Source of the DNA: an uncultured Eubacterium sp. | GTDB taxonomy: Bacteria; Bacillota; Clostridia; Oscillospirales; Acutalibacteraceae | Assembly: GCF_934525195.1 (NCBI RefSeq) | Contig: NZ_CAKSZA010000008.1 | Location: 1 to 64,000, forward strand | Reading direction: 5' to 3' | DNA length: 64,000 nt | Shown: positions 56,360 to 64,000 of the stretch, piece after piece | Layout: each line of letters begins with the position of its first letter | Numbering within the stretch: position 1 is the first letter of the stretch | Made by a program: the position numbers and the translations under genes | The notes under the pieces: model-generated | Told to the model about the DNA's origin: nothing | What the model saw: the letters and a program-made list of their open reading frames with translations, nothing else | The model's database searches: none

Positions 56360-59221
56360 TTATAATGAAAATTTGTTATCAAGGTTTTTGAACAAATCAA
56401 CCTGCTTTTTTGAGCCGACTACACAGAAAGAACTGTCGTTAATTGCACTTTCAAGAGTGTCTGCAAGAGCCAAAAAGTCGCTCTTTTGTGTTTCAACAAT
56501 CTGCTTGCGGAGCAACAATCTGCTTTCTTCCGATATGCCCCTAATGTAGTTGCCGTCAGCACCTATGGCAATTTGACGAGGAGTAAGAAGCGGAGAGGCA
56601 CTCGACATTGCACCTATGATAAAGCCGACAAGGCTTCTGTCGGAATTTGCAAATGTGCGAAGATAATCCGCAATTTTATAATAGGTTTCAATAGAAGCCT
56701 TTGCATTTGGGTCACGGAATGAATATGCAAAAACAGAGCCGTTGGCAACAGCCTTGAGTCCCGTGCCGTAAGCACCACCCTTTACACGCACCTCGTTCCA
56801 CAAATAATCAAGCGAAACAATGTGGCTCATAAGCATAGTTTTGCCGTCATAAAGTCCACTGAAATCAGCCGCCATACCCGAAAACGAAATATCACCCGGA
56901 ATAACAACGGCGTCATTTGATTTTTTCCACGGCTTAATTTTAAGTTCGTGAGAAACGGTTGACTCACCAAGTGACGCAATAAATGATTTTATGCGGTCGT
57001 CAAATCCGTTTGCATCATCTGCGCCGATACCTATAAGCACATTATCAGAGCCGAAAATACTTCTTGCAAACCCTTGAAGTTCGGCAATGACGGTAGGTTC
57101 AGTTTCCTGTTCTTTAAGCCAATAATAAAACGAAAAGCCCTTTGTAACTTCGTCAACAACAGCGTCATATGCAAAAGCTGTTGAGCTTCTCTTTGCCGCA
57201 TACATTGATCCTGCCATAATGATTGACTGATATTGAGCTTGACGGTTTTGCTTGATTATGCCCATTATTTGCGACTCGTTGTCAAATTTGGTTGATGTTA
57301 ATATTTCTTCGACAAGTTCAAGTGCTTCGCCTACATATCTGTTGAGTGCGCTGAACGAAACAACAAACTTTATTTTGCCGTTCTTTGACGAATTGTATTC
57401 CGCAAACGGCAAAACAGAAAACGAGATGTTTCCGCATTTTGCCATAAGCTCTGTTTTCAAATCCACAGCGTTGTGATGAGCCGTGTCAAGTTCACCCAAA
57501 AGTTTTGACAAAAGCGAAAGTTTTGGCAAATCAGCCTCCTCTACGCCCGTAATGTCAAAATACATTTTTATATATGCAATACCGTCAGTTTGGATTGAGT
57601 GCTTGATGAGTTTGCCGTCAATCTCTGTCGGAAGCGGTTCGGGCTTAACCTCAATATCGTCAAGAGTAATCATCGGCATTTTTGCCAAATCCTCAGGCGA
57701 ATCAACGCTCGACTGCCATTCGTCAAGTTTTTTCTGTTCGTTTTTGTAATACTCAACATCAGCGTTGCTCCAAGAATTCTTGACAGCTTCAAGTCTTGCC
57801 TTTTCGTCTGCTCGGTCGCTGTCGCCGACTGTATATGACGGCTTTGCAAGAAGAACACAACGGTGCTTGTTGTCAAAGAAAACTTCGCTGATCAGCTGTT
57901 CAAAATAGCCGTTTTCAGCCTTTTTACGCAAGGTTTCAAAAATGTCGCCGACAAGAACATTGGTTGTGGTTTCGCCGTCATAAAGCCATGTTTCAAGCGA
58001 AAGCATAGCATACATAAGTCCACGAGGATAGCCAAAATCCTTTTCCTTGAGTTCAAATTCAAAATTGGAAATTACGGCTTCAAGCTGTTTTTTGTCGAGT
58101 CCGTTTGATTGAAGTTCACGCAACTTTTGATTTACAAAATCGTATATTTCATCAGCCTTGTTTTCGTCAATATTCTTCAAATCAATCGCAATATAAGGCT
58201 GAAGTATTCCGTCAACCACTTGAATAGAAGCGTCCTCGGCATAGCCTTTTTCAAGCAAAGCGGAAGTGAGATACGACTGATTGTTATTGCAAAGATAACG
58301 GGCAAGAATTCGTGTTGCATATATCTTTTCTTTTTCGTCAAACTTGCCGACAACATATCCCATTTGAAGCGAACTTTGATTTTCGAGCGGCATATCCTTT
58401 GACTGTTCAAACATAACCTCAACCTTACCTGCATCAACGGGAGTTTGAATGTTTGGAAGTTCGCTCGGCTCAATAGCGTCAAAATTGCAGAGATATTCTC
58501 TGTCGATGAACTCAGTCACCTTTTCAATATCCAAATCACCGTCAAGAATGATATAGCTGTTTGACGGATGATAATATTTTTTGTGTCCGTTGATGAACTG
58601 CTCATAGGTAAGTGACGGGATTTTGCTTGGATGTCCGCCAGATTCCCTGCTGTAGCAATTATCAGGGAACAACGCACGGCAAAGTGCATTTTCCTTCACA
58701 GAATCCGCGTCGGCATACACACCTTTCATCTCGTTAAAAACAACGCCCTTGTAGGAAATATCGCCATTTTCATCAAACTCATAATGCCAGCCCTCTTGAT
58801 AAAAAATCTCAGGTTTGGTGTAAATTGACGGATAGAACACCGCATCCAAATACACCTCCATAAGATTGAAAAAGTCCTTGTCATTTTTGCTTGAAATAGG
58901 ATACATTGTTTTATCGCTGAAAGTGAGAGCGTTCAAAAATGTATTCATACTGTTTTTGATAAGCTCAACAAACGGCTCTTTTACAGGAAATTTTTTTGAG
59001 CCGCACAAAACGCTGTGCTCCAAAATATGAAAAATTCCGGTGTCGTCACTCGGAACTGTTCTGAATGCGATGGAAAAAGTCTTGTTATTGTCGGGTCTGT
59101 CGAGCCACAAAAGTCTTGCACCTGATTTTTCGTGCTTCATTTCGATAATTCTGCCTTTAAGCTCGGCAACCTCTTTTACTTCAAGGATTTTAAATCCGTT
59201 CATATTGTCGTTAATCTTCAT
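56360..59221 (-). CDS. M16C presequence-protease-like metallopeptidase
   Basis: 953 residues in one chain, as expected for PreP/Cym1-type M16C enzymes. The inverted zinc motif HILEH (His65, Glu68, His69) sits in TGIFHILEHSVLCGS, followed by EPFVELIKNSMNTFLNALTF. The chain comprises two halves of two M16 domains joined by a helical linker; the second half has RVKGGAYGTGLKAV, a substrate-binding signature. It has no signal peptide, so it should degrade peptides in the cytoplasm. Monocistronic. Confidence 0.93.
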   Translation of the reverse strand: MKINDNMNGFKILEVKEVAELKGRIIEMKHEKSGARLLWLDRPDNNKTFSIAFRTVPSDDTGIFHILEHSVLCGSKKFPVKEPFVELIKNSMNTFLNALTFSDKTMYPISSKNDKDFFNLMEVYLDAVFYPSIYTKPEIFYQEGWHYEFDENGDISYKGVVFNEMKGVYADADSVKENALCRALFPDNCYSRESGGHPSKIPSLTYEQFINGHKKYYHPSNSYIILDGDLDIEKVTEFIDREYLCNFDAIEPSELPNIQTPVDAGKVEVMFEQSKDMPLENQSSLQMGYVVGKFDEKEKIYATRILARYLCNNNQSYLTSALLEKGYAEDASIQVVDGILQPYIAIDLKNIDENKADEIYDFVNQKLRELQSNGLDKKQLEAVISNFEFELKEKDFGYPRGLMYAMLSLETWLYDGETTTNVLVGDIFETLRKKAENGYFEQLISEVFFDNKHRCVLLAKPSYTVGDSDRADEKARLEAVKNSWSNADVEYYKNEQKKLDEWQSSVDSPEDLAKMPMITLDDIEVKPEPLPTEIDGKLIKHSIQTDGIAYIKMYFDITGVEEADLPKLSLLSKLLGELDTAHHNAVDLKTELMAKCGNISFSVLPFAEYNSSKNGKIKFVVSFSALNRYVGEALELVEEILTSTKFDNESQIMGIIKQNRQAQYQSIIMAGSMYAAKRSSTAFAYDAVVDEVTKGFSFYYWLKEQETEPTVIAELQGFARSIFGSDNVLIGIGADDANGFDDRIKSFIASLGESTVSHELKIKPWKKSNDAVVIPGDISFSGMAADFSGLYDGKTMLMSHIVSLDYLWNEVRVKGGAYGTGLKAVANGSVFAYSFRDPNAKASIETYYKIADYLRTFANSDRSLVGFIIGAMSSASPLLTPRQIAIGADGNYIRGISEESRLLLRKQIVETQKSDFLALADTLESAINDSSFCVVGSKKQVDLFKNLDNKFSL

Positions 59222-59326
59222 AATTAATCCTCCGTACTCTTTTGATTATAGCATAGTCCATAAAAAAATCAAATACACAAATTTGTTTCAATTAATATTA
59301 TTCGTCAAAATAAAGACTTTTTATCC

Positions 59327-59354
59327 TTGACACAAAAAGTTTTTATGGTAGAAT
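59327..59354 (+). promoter_or_regulatory. Promoter of the NSS transporter gene
   Basis: TTGACA (59327-59332) and TAGAAT (59349-59354) are 16 bases apart, 43 bases upstream of the start codon. Confidence 0.8.
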
Positions 59355-59397
59355 TAGTGTACTGACTTTTTATAAAAAAGAAGAGAGGGCTTTATTA

Positions 59398-60873
59398 ATG
59401 GAAAAAAGAGAGCAATTTGCCTCACGACTCGGATTCATCCTTGTTTCTGCGGGATGTGCGGTCGGCATAGGCAATGTATGGAAATTCCCTTACATCTGCG
59501 GAATGTACGGCGGAGCGGCATTTATAGTTATGTACTTGCTGTTTCTCATCATTCTCGGCTTCCCGATTTTGGTTGCAGAATTTGCAGTCGGCAGAGGCAG
59601 TCAGATGGGTATGGGCAGAGCATTTGAAAAACTTGAGCCAAAAGGCACAAAGTGGCACAACCTCAAATGGATAAGCATTATCGGATGTTATTTGCTTATG
59701 TCGTTCTACACAATGGTAGGCGGATGGATGCTTTACTATGCGTATCTCGAAATAGCAGGCAAACTTTCGGGACTTGATGTTGACGGAGTAGCAAACGCAT
59801 TTTCAACAATGCTGTCACAGCCTCAAACAATGGGCTTGTGGGCATTTATCGCAATTATTTTATCGTTTGCGGTTTGTGCACTCGGTGTAAAAAACGGCGT
59901 TGAAAAAATCACAAAAGTTATGATGTCGCTCCTTGTTGTTCTTATGGTTGCGCTTGCAATCAACTCGGCAACACTTCCCAATGCAAGCGAGGGTATCAAA
60001 TTCTACCTTGTTCCAAACTTCAGCGTTGTAAAACAAACAGGCTTCGGCACGGCTGTATTTGCCGCTATGTCGCACGCATTCTTCACTCTCAGCCTTGGTA
60101 TCGGCGCTATGGAAATCTTTGGTAGTTATCTCGACAAAAAGAAGCGTCTCGGCGGTGAAGCGGTGAGCGTTATGGTGCTCGACACATTCGTTGCGCTTAT
60201 GGCAGGTTTCATCATCATTCCGGCGTGCTTTGCGTTTGGCGTTAAGCCTGACAGCGGTCCGTCACTCCTCTTTATCACACTTCCAAATGTATTCAACAAA
60301 ATGGCAGGTGGCAGAATTTGGGGCGCATTGTTCTTCATCTTTATGTCGTTTGCCGCACTTTCAACCATCATTGCCGTGTTTGAAAACCTCATTGCCGCAT
60401 TTATGGATATGAAAGGCTGGTCAAGGCCAAAATCAGTTGCGGTCAACTTTGGTATCATCACCGCAATAAGCATCCCTGCAATCCTCGGTTTCAACCTTTG
60501 GTCAAAGGTTCAGCTTCTCGGCGAGGGCACAGGAATTATGGATGTTGAGGACTTCATTGTTTCGTACAATCTTCTTCCGCTTGGCAGTTTGGTATTTGTT
60601 ATGTTCTGCGTCAGAAAGAACGGATGGGGCTTTGAAAACTTCATCAAGGAAGCAAACGCAGGCGAGGGACTCAAGTTTCCTAACTGGGCAAGAGCATATA
60701 TGCAATATGTTTTGCCGATTGTTGTTATCATTGTTTACCTCAAAGGATACTATGATTTCTTTGCAAATCACGAACCGGCACAAAGAATCGCTTGGATGGC
60801 ATTTGCCGTTCTCCTTATGCTTGTGATATTCGGCATAGTGTTCTTAACAGGCAGAAAGAAAAAATCAGCATAA
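59398..60873 (+). CDS. Sodium-dependent transporter of the NSS/SNF family
   Basis: 491 residues. Na+-coupled symporter, probably for an amino acid. The LeuT-like fold shows RLGFILVSAGCAVGIGNVWKFPYI (helix 1 with the unwound sodium site), FPILVAEFAVGRGSQ, and helix 6 in AAMSHAFFTLSLGIGAMEIFGSY. About eleven to twelve membrane helices and a basic C-terminus (GRKKKSA). GAGAGGG precedes the ATG. Monocistronic; its mRNA would run into repeat copy 5 and stop at the hairpin after it. Confidence 0.95.
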   Translation: MEKREQFASRLGFILVSAGCAVGIGNVWKFPYICGMYGGAAFIVMYLLFLIILGFPILVAEFAVGRGSQMGMGRAFEKLEPKGTKWHNLKWISIIGCYLLMSFYTMVGGWMLYYAYLEIAGKLSGLDVDGVANAFSTMLSQPQTMGLWAFIAIILSFAVCALGVKNGVEKITKVMMSLLVVLMVALAINSATLPNASEGIKFYLVPNFSVVKQTGFGTAVFAAMSHAFFTLSLGIGAMEIFGSYLDKKKRLGGEAVSVMVLDTFVALMAGFIIIPACFAFGVKPDSGPSLLFITLPNVFNKMAGGRIWGALFFIFMSFAALSTIIAVFENLIAAFMDMKGWSRPKSVAVNFGIITAISIPAILGFNLWSKVQLLGEGTGIMDVEDFIVSYNLLPLGSLVFVMFCVRKNGWGFENFIKEANAGEGLKFPNWARAYMQYVLPIVVIIVYLKGYYDFFANHEPAQRIAWMAFAVLLMLVIFGIVFLTGRKKKSA

Positions 60874-60882
60874 AATATAAAA

Positions 60883-61112
60883 AGGCTGTTGAGAAAGTTT
60901 CTGAATTTCGTTTTCTTGCGAAGGAAGATGTACGATGGTACCTCGACTGAGCAAAAAATGAAAAACGCCAAAAATGCCGTAGGTCCGATACCTACGGCAT
61001 TTTTAAAACCCCACCGTCAACACTTCGTGTTGCCACCTCCCCTTTTAAAAAATGGGAGGCATAATTTGGTTAATTATATTTTGTCGTGTTTTAGGAGCTT
61101 TATCGACAGTCT
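60883..61112 (+). repeat. ~230 bp structured dispersed repeat, copy 5
   Basis: Starts 10 bases after the transporter stop. The core stem is AATGCCGTAGGT/ACCTACGGCATT (60972-60983, 60989-61000), loop CCGAT. The outer hairpin loop (GAAGGAAGATGTACGATGG) differs from all other copies while GTAC-N4-GTAC and the flanking arms remain. The left hairpin segment of copies 1, 2 and 4 is missing. The right end GACAGTCT is two bases from the next hairpin. Confidence 0.87.
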
Positions 61113-61113
61113 G

Positions 61114-61141
61114 AGGCGGTTTGTTCCGCCTTTTTTATTTT
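61114..61141 (+). terminator. Terminator beside repeat copy 5
   Basis: GGCGG-N6-CCGCC followed by a T6 run on the + strand, between the NSS transporter/repeat and the stop of the leftward glycosylase gene. Confidence 0.88.
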
Positions 61142-61611
61142 TGTATTATTTTCCATTCTTTGCACAATTTATCAAGCGACCACTGTGCGTTAGCAGGGCT
61201 TGTTGACGGCAGGCATTCGGCTGAAATGCCGACGGTTTGTTCAATGTATTTTTTGTACAGTTCGTCTGCCTTTTTGCCGTTTGTGAATATTCGCTCGATA
61301 TGAGATTTTTGAACAATATCGGCAATATCATTCGGCACAACATTTTTTATACTGCTGTCGCTTGAGCCGACAATGTCGCAAGAATGAATCACATCCCACA
61401 CGGCTATTCCGTTTGCAAGGAGCATTGCTTTTTTCTCATCAATGGTTTGAGGCACGGGGCAGTTGCAAACATTGGCAACCACTTTCCAAAATCGGTTTTG
61501 TTTATGCCCATAGAAAAAGCCTTCTTCCCTTGATTTAACTGACGGGAATGAGCCTAAAATCAACACTTTGGAGTTTTCATCCCAAACGGGCGGTATCGTG
61601 TGTAAGGTCAT
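61135..61611 (-). CDS. Family 6 uracil/hypoxanthine-DNA glycosylase
   Basis: 158 residues. Removes deaminated bases from DNA (the family 6 HDG enzymes prefer hypoxanthine). The motifs KVLILGSFPSVKSREEGFFYGHKQNRFW and, near the end, LPSTSPANAQW agree with this group; the first contains the Asn expected in the active site. CAGGTG lies close before the ATG. Divergent from the YaiI gene. Confidence 0.9.
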   Translation of the reverse strand: MTLHTIPPVWDENSKVLILGSFPSVKSREEGFFYGHKQNRFWKVVANVCNCPVPQTIDEKKAMLLANGIAVWDVIHSCDIVGSSDSSIKNVVPNDIADIVQKSHIERIFTNGKKADELYKKYIEQTVGISAECLPSTSPANAQWSLDKLCKEWKIIQK

Positions 61612-61732
61612 AATTCACCTGCTTTTCTGCATTTTCTAAACAAATTATACACCGAAAACGAAAAACATACAACATATTTACAAAGAAGCGGAGATTTGAT
61701 ATATTAGTTACATAACACAAACGAGGTAGAAT

Positions 61733-62167
61733 ATGAAAATTTTGATTGACGCAGACGGTTGCCCTGTTGTTAAGCAAGCGACCCAAATTGCAAAAGAGAA
61801 TAATATTGAAGTCGTGATTTTTTGCGACACAAGCCACATCATAAACAGCGACTATGCACAAATAATCACTGTTTCAAAGGGTGCGGACAGCGTTGACTTT
61901 GCACTTGTGAACGAAGTGCAAAGCGGTGACATTGTCGTGACTCAGGACTACGGACTTGCGGCAATGGTGCTGTCAAAAGGCGGAAAAGCAATCACGCAAA
62001 ACGGAATGATAATTTCAGACGGCAACCTCGGACTTTTGCTGACATCAAGATACGAATCGAAAAAAGCGAGAATGTCGGGTGCTCACCTGAAAGGGCCGAA
62101 AAAACGAACAATACAAAACGATGAAGCTTTTATCAAATCGTTCAAATCTTTGTTATGTGTTGATTAA
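61733..62167 (+). CDS. YaiI/YqxD family protein (UPF0178)
   Basis: 144 residues, GAGGT before the ATG. Family signatures are clear: MKILIDADGCPVVKQATQIA, GADSVDFALVNEVQSGDIVVTQDYGLAAMVL, and GLLLTSRYESKKARMSG. The Asp-rich first block suggests a PIN-like nuclease fold. Function is not established. Confidence 0.93.
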   Translation: MKILIDADGCPVVKQATQIAKENNIEVVIFCDTSHIINSDYAQIITVSKGADSVDFALVNEVQSGDIVVTQDYGLAAMVLSKGGKAITQNGMIISDGNLGLLLTSRYESKKARMSGAHLKGPKKRTIQNDEAFIKSFKSLLCVD

Positions 62168-62216
62168 TATGCACAAAAGTTAAAACTATAGTTGAATAGT
62201 GAACATTTTATTAACA

Positions 62217-62259
62217 TTAGCACTCTGCCCTTGACAGTGCTAATTAATAGTGTTATAGT
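62217..62259 (+). promoter_or_regulatory. CIRCE operator overlapping the hsp20 promoter
   Basis: TTAGCACTC-N9-CAGTGCTAA (62217-62243) is the HrcA-binding CIRCE element with one mismatch to the consensus GAGTGCTAA. The promoter TTGACA (62231-62236) - 17 bases - TATAGT (62254-62259) starts inside it. HrcA should therefore block transcription directly at normal temperature. Confidence 0.93.
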
Positions 62260-62300
62260 ATAGTCAGAACAAAGGAAAGGAAGTCAAGGAGAAGAAAAAA

Positions 62301-62389
62301 GAGGCAACAGCCTCAATGAACTCCGCTTTGTTTCCACATCCCGAGTTCATAAAAAACAGGTTTCAATATGGTGTTTTTTATGAAAGGAG
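62301..62389 (+). promoter_or_regulatory. Structured 5' leader of hsp20, possible RNA thermometer
   Basis: The leader of about 130 bases forms GAGGC-aaca-GCCTC (62301-62314), TGAACTC/GAGTTCA (62317-62323, 62343-62349) and CATAAAAAACA/TGTTTTTTATG (62348-62358, 62372-62382). The last, A-U rich stem ends immediately before AAAGGAG (62383-62389). It competes with the second stem over two bases. Melting at higher temperature could alter access to the ribosome binding site; this is inference. Confidence 0.6.
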
Positions 62390-62398
62390 CGATGACTT

Positions 62399-62854
62399 AT
62401 GTTGATGCCTAGCGTATTTGGTAAAGATTTGTTCGATGACTTTTTCGATTTTCCGTTTTATGACGACAAAGAAATGGATAAGCTTGAAAAGAAGCTTTAT
62501 GGTCACAGAAGCAAGAATCTCATGAAAACAGATGTTCAGGAAACTGAAAACGGTTATGTTTTGGAAATGGATTTGCCCGGCTTCTCAAAGAATGAGGTTA
62601 AGGCTTCACTCAAAGACGGATATCTAACAATCAAGGCTGAAAAAGGTCTTGACAAAAATGAAAAAGACGAAAAAAACGCAAAATATATCCGCAGGGAGCG
62701 TTATGCAGGTTCGTGTGAAAGAAGCTTTTATGTCGGCGATATAAACGAAGCTGACATCAAGGGCGAGTTTAAGCACGGTATCCTTAAATTGACAATTCCA
62801 AAGGAACAGCCAAAGAAAGAAATCGATACAACAAAATATATCGAGCTTGACTGA
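62399..62854 (+). CDS. Small heat-shock protein Hsp20
   Basis: 151 residues from ATG 62399, nine bases after AAAGGAG (an ATG at 62405 is also possible). The alpha-crystallin domain is at about 42-135 (TDVQETENGYVLEMDLPGF, then KNEVKASLKDGYLTIKAEK, and GEFKHGILKLTIPKE). Holdase chaperone that forms oligomers and prevents aggregation. HrcA control is indicated by the CIRCE element. Confidence 0.94.
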   Translation: MLMPSVFGKDLFDDFFDFPFYDDKEMDKLEKKLYGHRSKNLMKTDVQETENGYVLEMDLPGFSKNEVKASLKDGYLTIKAEKGLDKNEKDEKNAKYIRRERYAGSCERSFYVGDINEADIKGEFKHGILKLTIPKEQPKKEIDTTKYIELD

Positions 62855-62886
62855 TTAAACAAATTGTTTTTCCCTTACAATACGAA

Positions 62887-62922
62887 GTGCCACAGGCTTT
62901 TGCCTGTGGCATTTTTTATTAT
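62887..62922 (+). terminator. Terminator of hsp20
   Basis: GCCACAGGC-tttt-GCCTGTGGC followed by ATTTTTTATT. Confidence 0.94.
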
Positions 62923-62945
62923 CTGCTCTTGATTAATTTTCAAGT

Positions 62946-63800
62946 TCATTTTTGTATATCCGCTGTCGGTTTCAAGCCATTGTCAAAATCAAATTTTACA
63001 CCGTTCAAATCGGCTGTGCAAAATAGTTTTGTACCGATTTCATCAATCAATCTGTGCTTTATGTGAGGGTAAACTTTCTTTTCAAAATTGCAAACAACGC
63101 TATATTTCGGTAAGAGAGTTTTCAGCCATTTTCTGCTTGAAGAAAACGGGTAACCGTGATGACCGACCTTGAGAATATCGACTTTTCCGATTTTGCCTGC
63201 AAGGCGATATTCGTCAAAATCCTTATTATTGAGGTCACCTGCAAGCAAAGAACGAAAGCCGTTACATTCAAGCAAAGTGACAACGCTGTTGACATTTTCG
63301 CCATATTTCACAAGGCGTTTTTTATATTTTCCGTTATAAAAAGTAACTTTAAAATCGCCGAGCGTCGTTTGGAGTTCGTCAAAATCTTCAACAATTTCAA
63401 CATTATTTTCAATCAAGGCATTTTTCATTTGCTCGTAAACCTCGGTATTATCCCAACTGAGCCTTTCGTAAATGAAAATGTCTTTTTCGTTATACGGTTT
63501 CAGATACGCCTTTTTGACATTGATTTTTGGATGATTAATCACCGTGTCAAATCCGCCTATATGGTCGGAATGTGCGTGTGTGCCAACAACAAAATCAAGA
63601 GTCACCGTACCGTCAGCCGAAGCACAATTTTTAAGCAAATAATCACAAACTTCTTCCTCATAACCGGGATAATTCAAATGAGGTTTATTTGCCGGATAAT
63701 CCGAATCTTCTCCTGCATCAACCATTGCAAAGTGTCCGTTGCTTTCGATGATAATGCAATCCGATGAACCCGTATTTAAAAAATGAATAAAATTGCTCAT
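62946..63800 (-). CDS. ComEC/Rec2-like MBL-fold hydrolase
   Basis: 284 residues. The metallo-beta-lactamase motif THAHSDHIGG (about 74-83) supplies the metal ligands. HFLNTGSSDCIIIES and AMVDAGEDSDY at the start, then LLAGDLNNKDF and LKVGHHGYPFSSSRKWL, are those of the ComEC C-terminal/DNA-internalisation type nuclease domain. It has no signal peptide or membrane part, so it is a stand-alone cytoplasmic form. Its start overlaps the stop of the HAD gene by four bases (ATGA). Confidence 0.9.
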   Translation of the reverse strand: MSNFIHFLNTGSSDCIIIESNGHFAMVDAGEDSDYPANKPHLNYPGYEEEVCDYLLKNCASADGTVTLDFVVGTHAHSDHIGGFDTVINHPKINVKKAYLKPYNEKDIFIYERLSWDNTEVYEQMKNALIENNVEIVEDFDELQTTLGDFKVTFYNGKYKKRLVKYGENVNSVVTLLECNGFRSLLAGDLNNKDFDEYRLAGKIGKVDILKVGHHGYPFSSSRKWLKTLLPKYSVVCNFEKKVYPHIKHRLIDEIGTKLFCTADLNGVKFDFDNGLKPTADIQK

Positions 63801-64000
63801 ACCGCTTCCCTCTCAATATAGCACATTATATTTTCATCATTTGAGCAAATGATTTTGTCGGCAAGCGCCTTGATTTCCTCGCAAGCATTTGCAACCGCAT
63901 ATTTCTTTGCTTCTGTATTGAAAGCTGTCAAATCGTTCTTGCTGTCACCCACCACCGTAACATTCTTGATATCAAAGCCCGCAATTCGGCACAGTTCTCG
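63797..64000 (-). CDS. HAD-family (Cof-type) phosphatase, 3' part
   Basis: Only the last 67 codons lie in the window. The motif VTVVGDSKNDLTAFNTEA with the GDSxND loop is HAD motif IV, followed by YAVANACEEIKALADKII, typical of Cof/IIB sugar phosphatases. The 5' end is beyond the right edge. The stop overlaps the MBL gene start as ATGA, so the two are coupled. Confidence 0.88.
   Translation of the reverse strand, partial: RELCRIAGFDIKNVTVVGDSKNDLTAFNTEAKKYAVANACEEIKALADKIICSNDENIMCYIEREAV

Noticed and set aside
1..64000. CRISPR array, rRNA or tRNA genes, insertion-sequence transposases, integrase or prophage modules
   Set aside because: I looked for evenly spaced repeats, cloverleaf or rRNA signatures and transposase or recombinase motifs and saw none in the window.

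Overview
The window comes from a low-to-moderate GC, spore-forming member of the Clostridia, most likely a gut Ruminococcaceae/Oscillospiraceae-type organism. The reasons are the sporulation sigma factor SigK with its pro-sequence, a PerR-reverse rubrerythrin pair typical of anaerobic clostridia, a HrcA/CIRCE-type heat-shock operator, AAGGAGG-type ribosome binding sites, and several small families (CXXC peptide, zinc-ribbon/XRE fusion, SecB-like protein, DUF4430 lipoprotein) that I associate with gut Firmicutes. I cannot name the species from sequence alone.

Layout. 1-5 kb: a chimeric crcB remnant, a GNAT acetyltransferase, an XRE/zinc-ribbon regulator, and a greA-lysS operon in which LysRS carries two N-terminal YegP-like (DUF1508) repeats. 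5.1-6.9 kb: a two-gene accessory island consisting of a DUF4417 protein with a toxin-like C-terminus, apparently started at AUU, and a barstar-like partner broken by a frameshift in an A8 run. 6.9-8 kb: PspC and LiaF-like envelope-stress proteins. 8.4-11.4 kb: an ACT protein-hom-lysC operon. 11.5-15.6 kb: a two-component system divergent from a small CXXC protein, a membrane ferredoxin and a TlpA-like lipoprotein. 15.7-19.3 kb: an AI-2E-family permease and a zinc/cadmium-type P-type ATPase with a separate HMA chaperone under an ArsR-type operator. 19.3-25.1 kb: DUF6472, SecB-like, GH28 glycosidase, acyltransferase, TrmB and SulP genes.

25.1-31.2 kb: serC-serA; perR with reverse rubrerythrin under a perfect PerR box; and an ECF sigma factor with a membrane-anchored beta-propeller partner. 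31.3-49.3 kb: two long leftward housekeeping operons, ftsY-rdgB-yhbY-nadD-yqeK-rsfS-leuS and spoU-dprA-topA-trmFO-plsX-rnc-radical SAM-smc. 49.5-64 kb: a HprK-like/DUF4430 pair, sigK, a GNAT_C-type acyltransferase, a DMT exporter, a polar amino-acid ABC transporter, a PreP-like M16 peptidase, an NSS symporter, a family 6 uracil/hypoxanthine glycosylase, a YaiI protein, Hsp20, a ComEC-like MBL hydrolase and the 3' end of a HAD phosphatase.

The most unusual signal is noncoding. Five copies of a ~230 bp structured repeat (591, 8181, 37471, 52642 and 60883) all lie in the same orientation. Each has its right end against the 3' end of a leftward gene. Four of the five sit within a few bases of a terminator-like hairpin whose own sequence differs at each site. 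The copies have imperfect terminal inverted repeats and a central hairpin with compensatory base changes, including one copy whose stem is replaced completely. A second palindromic repeat (2324-2412) and a 48 bp direct repeat (89-136, 1334-1381) add to this picture.
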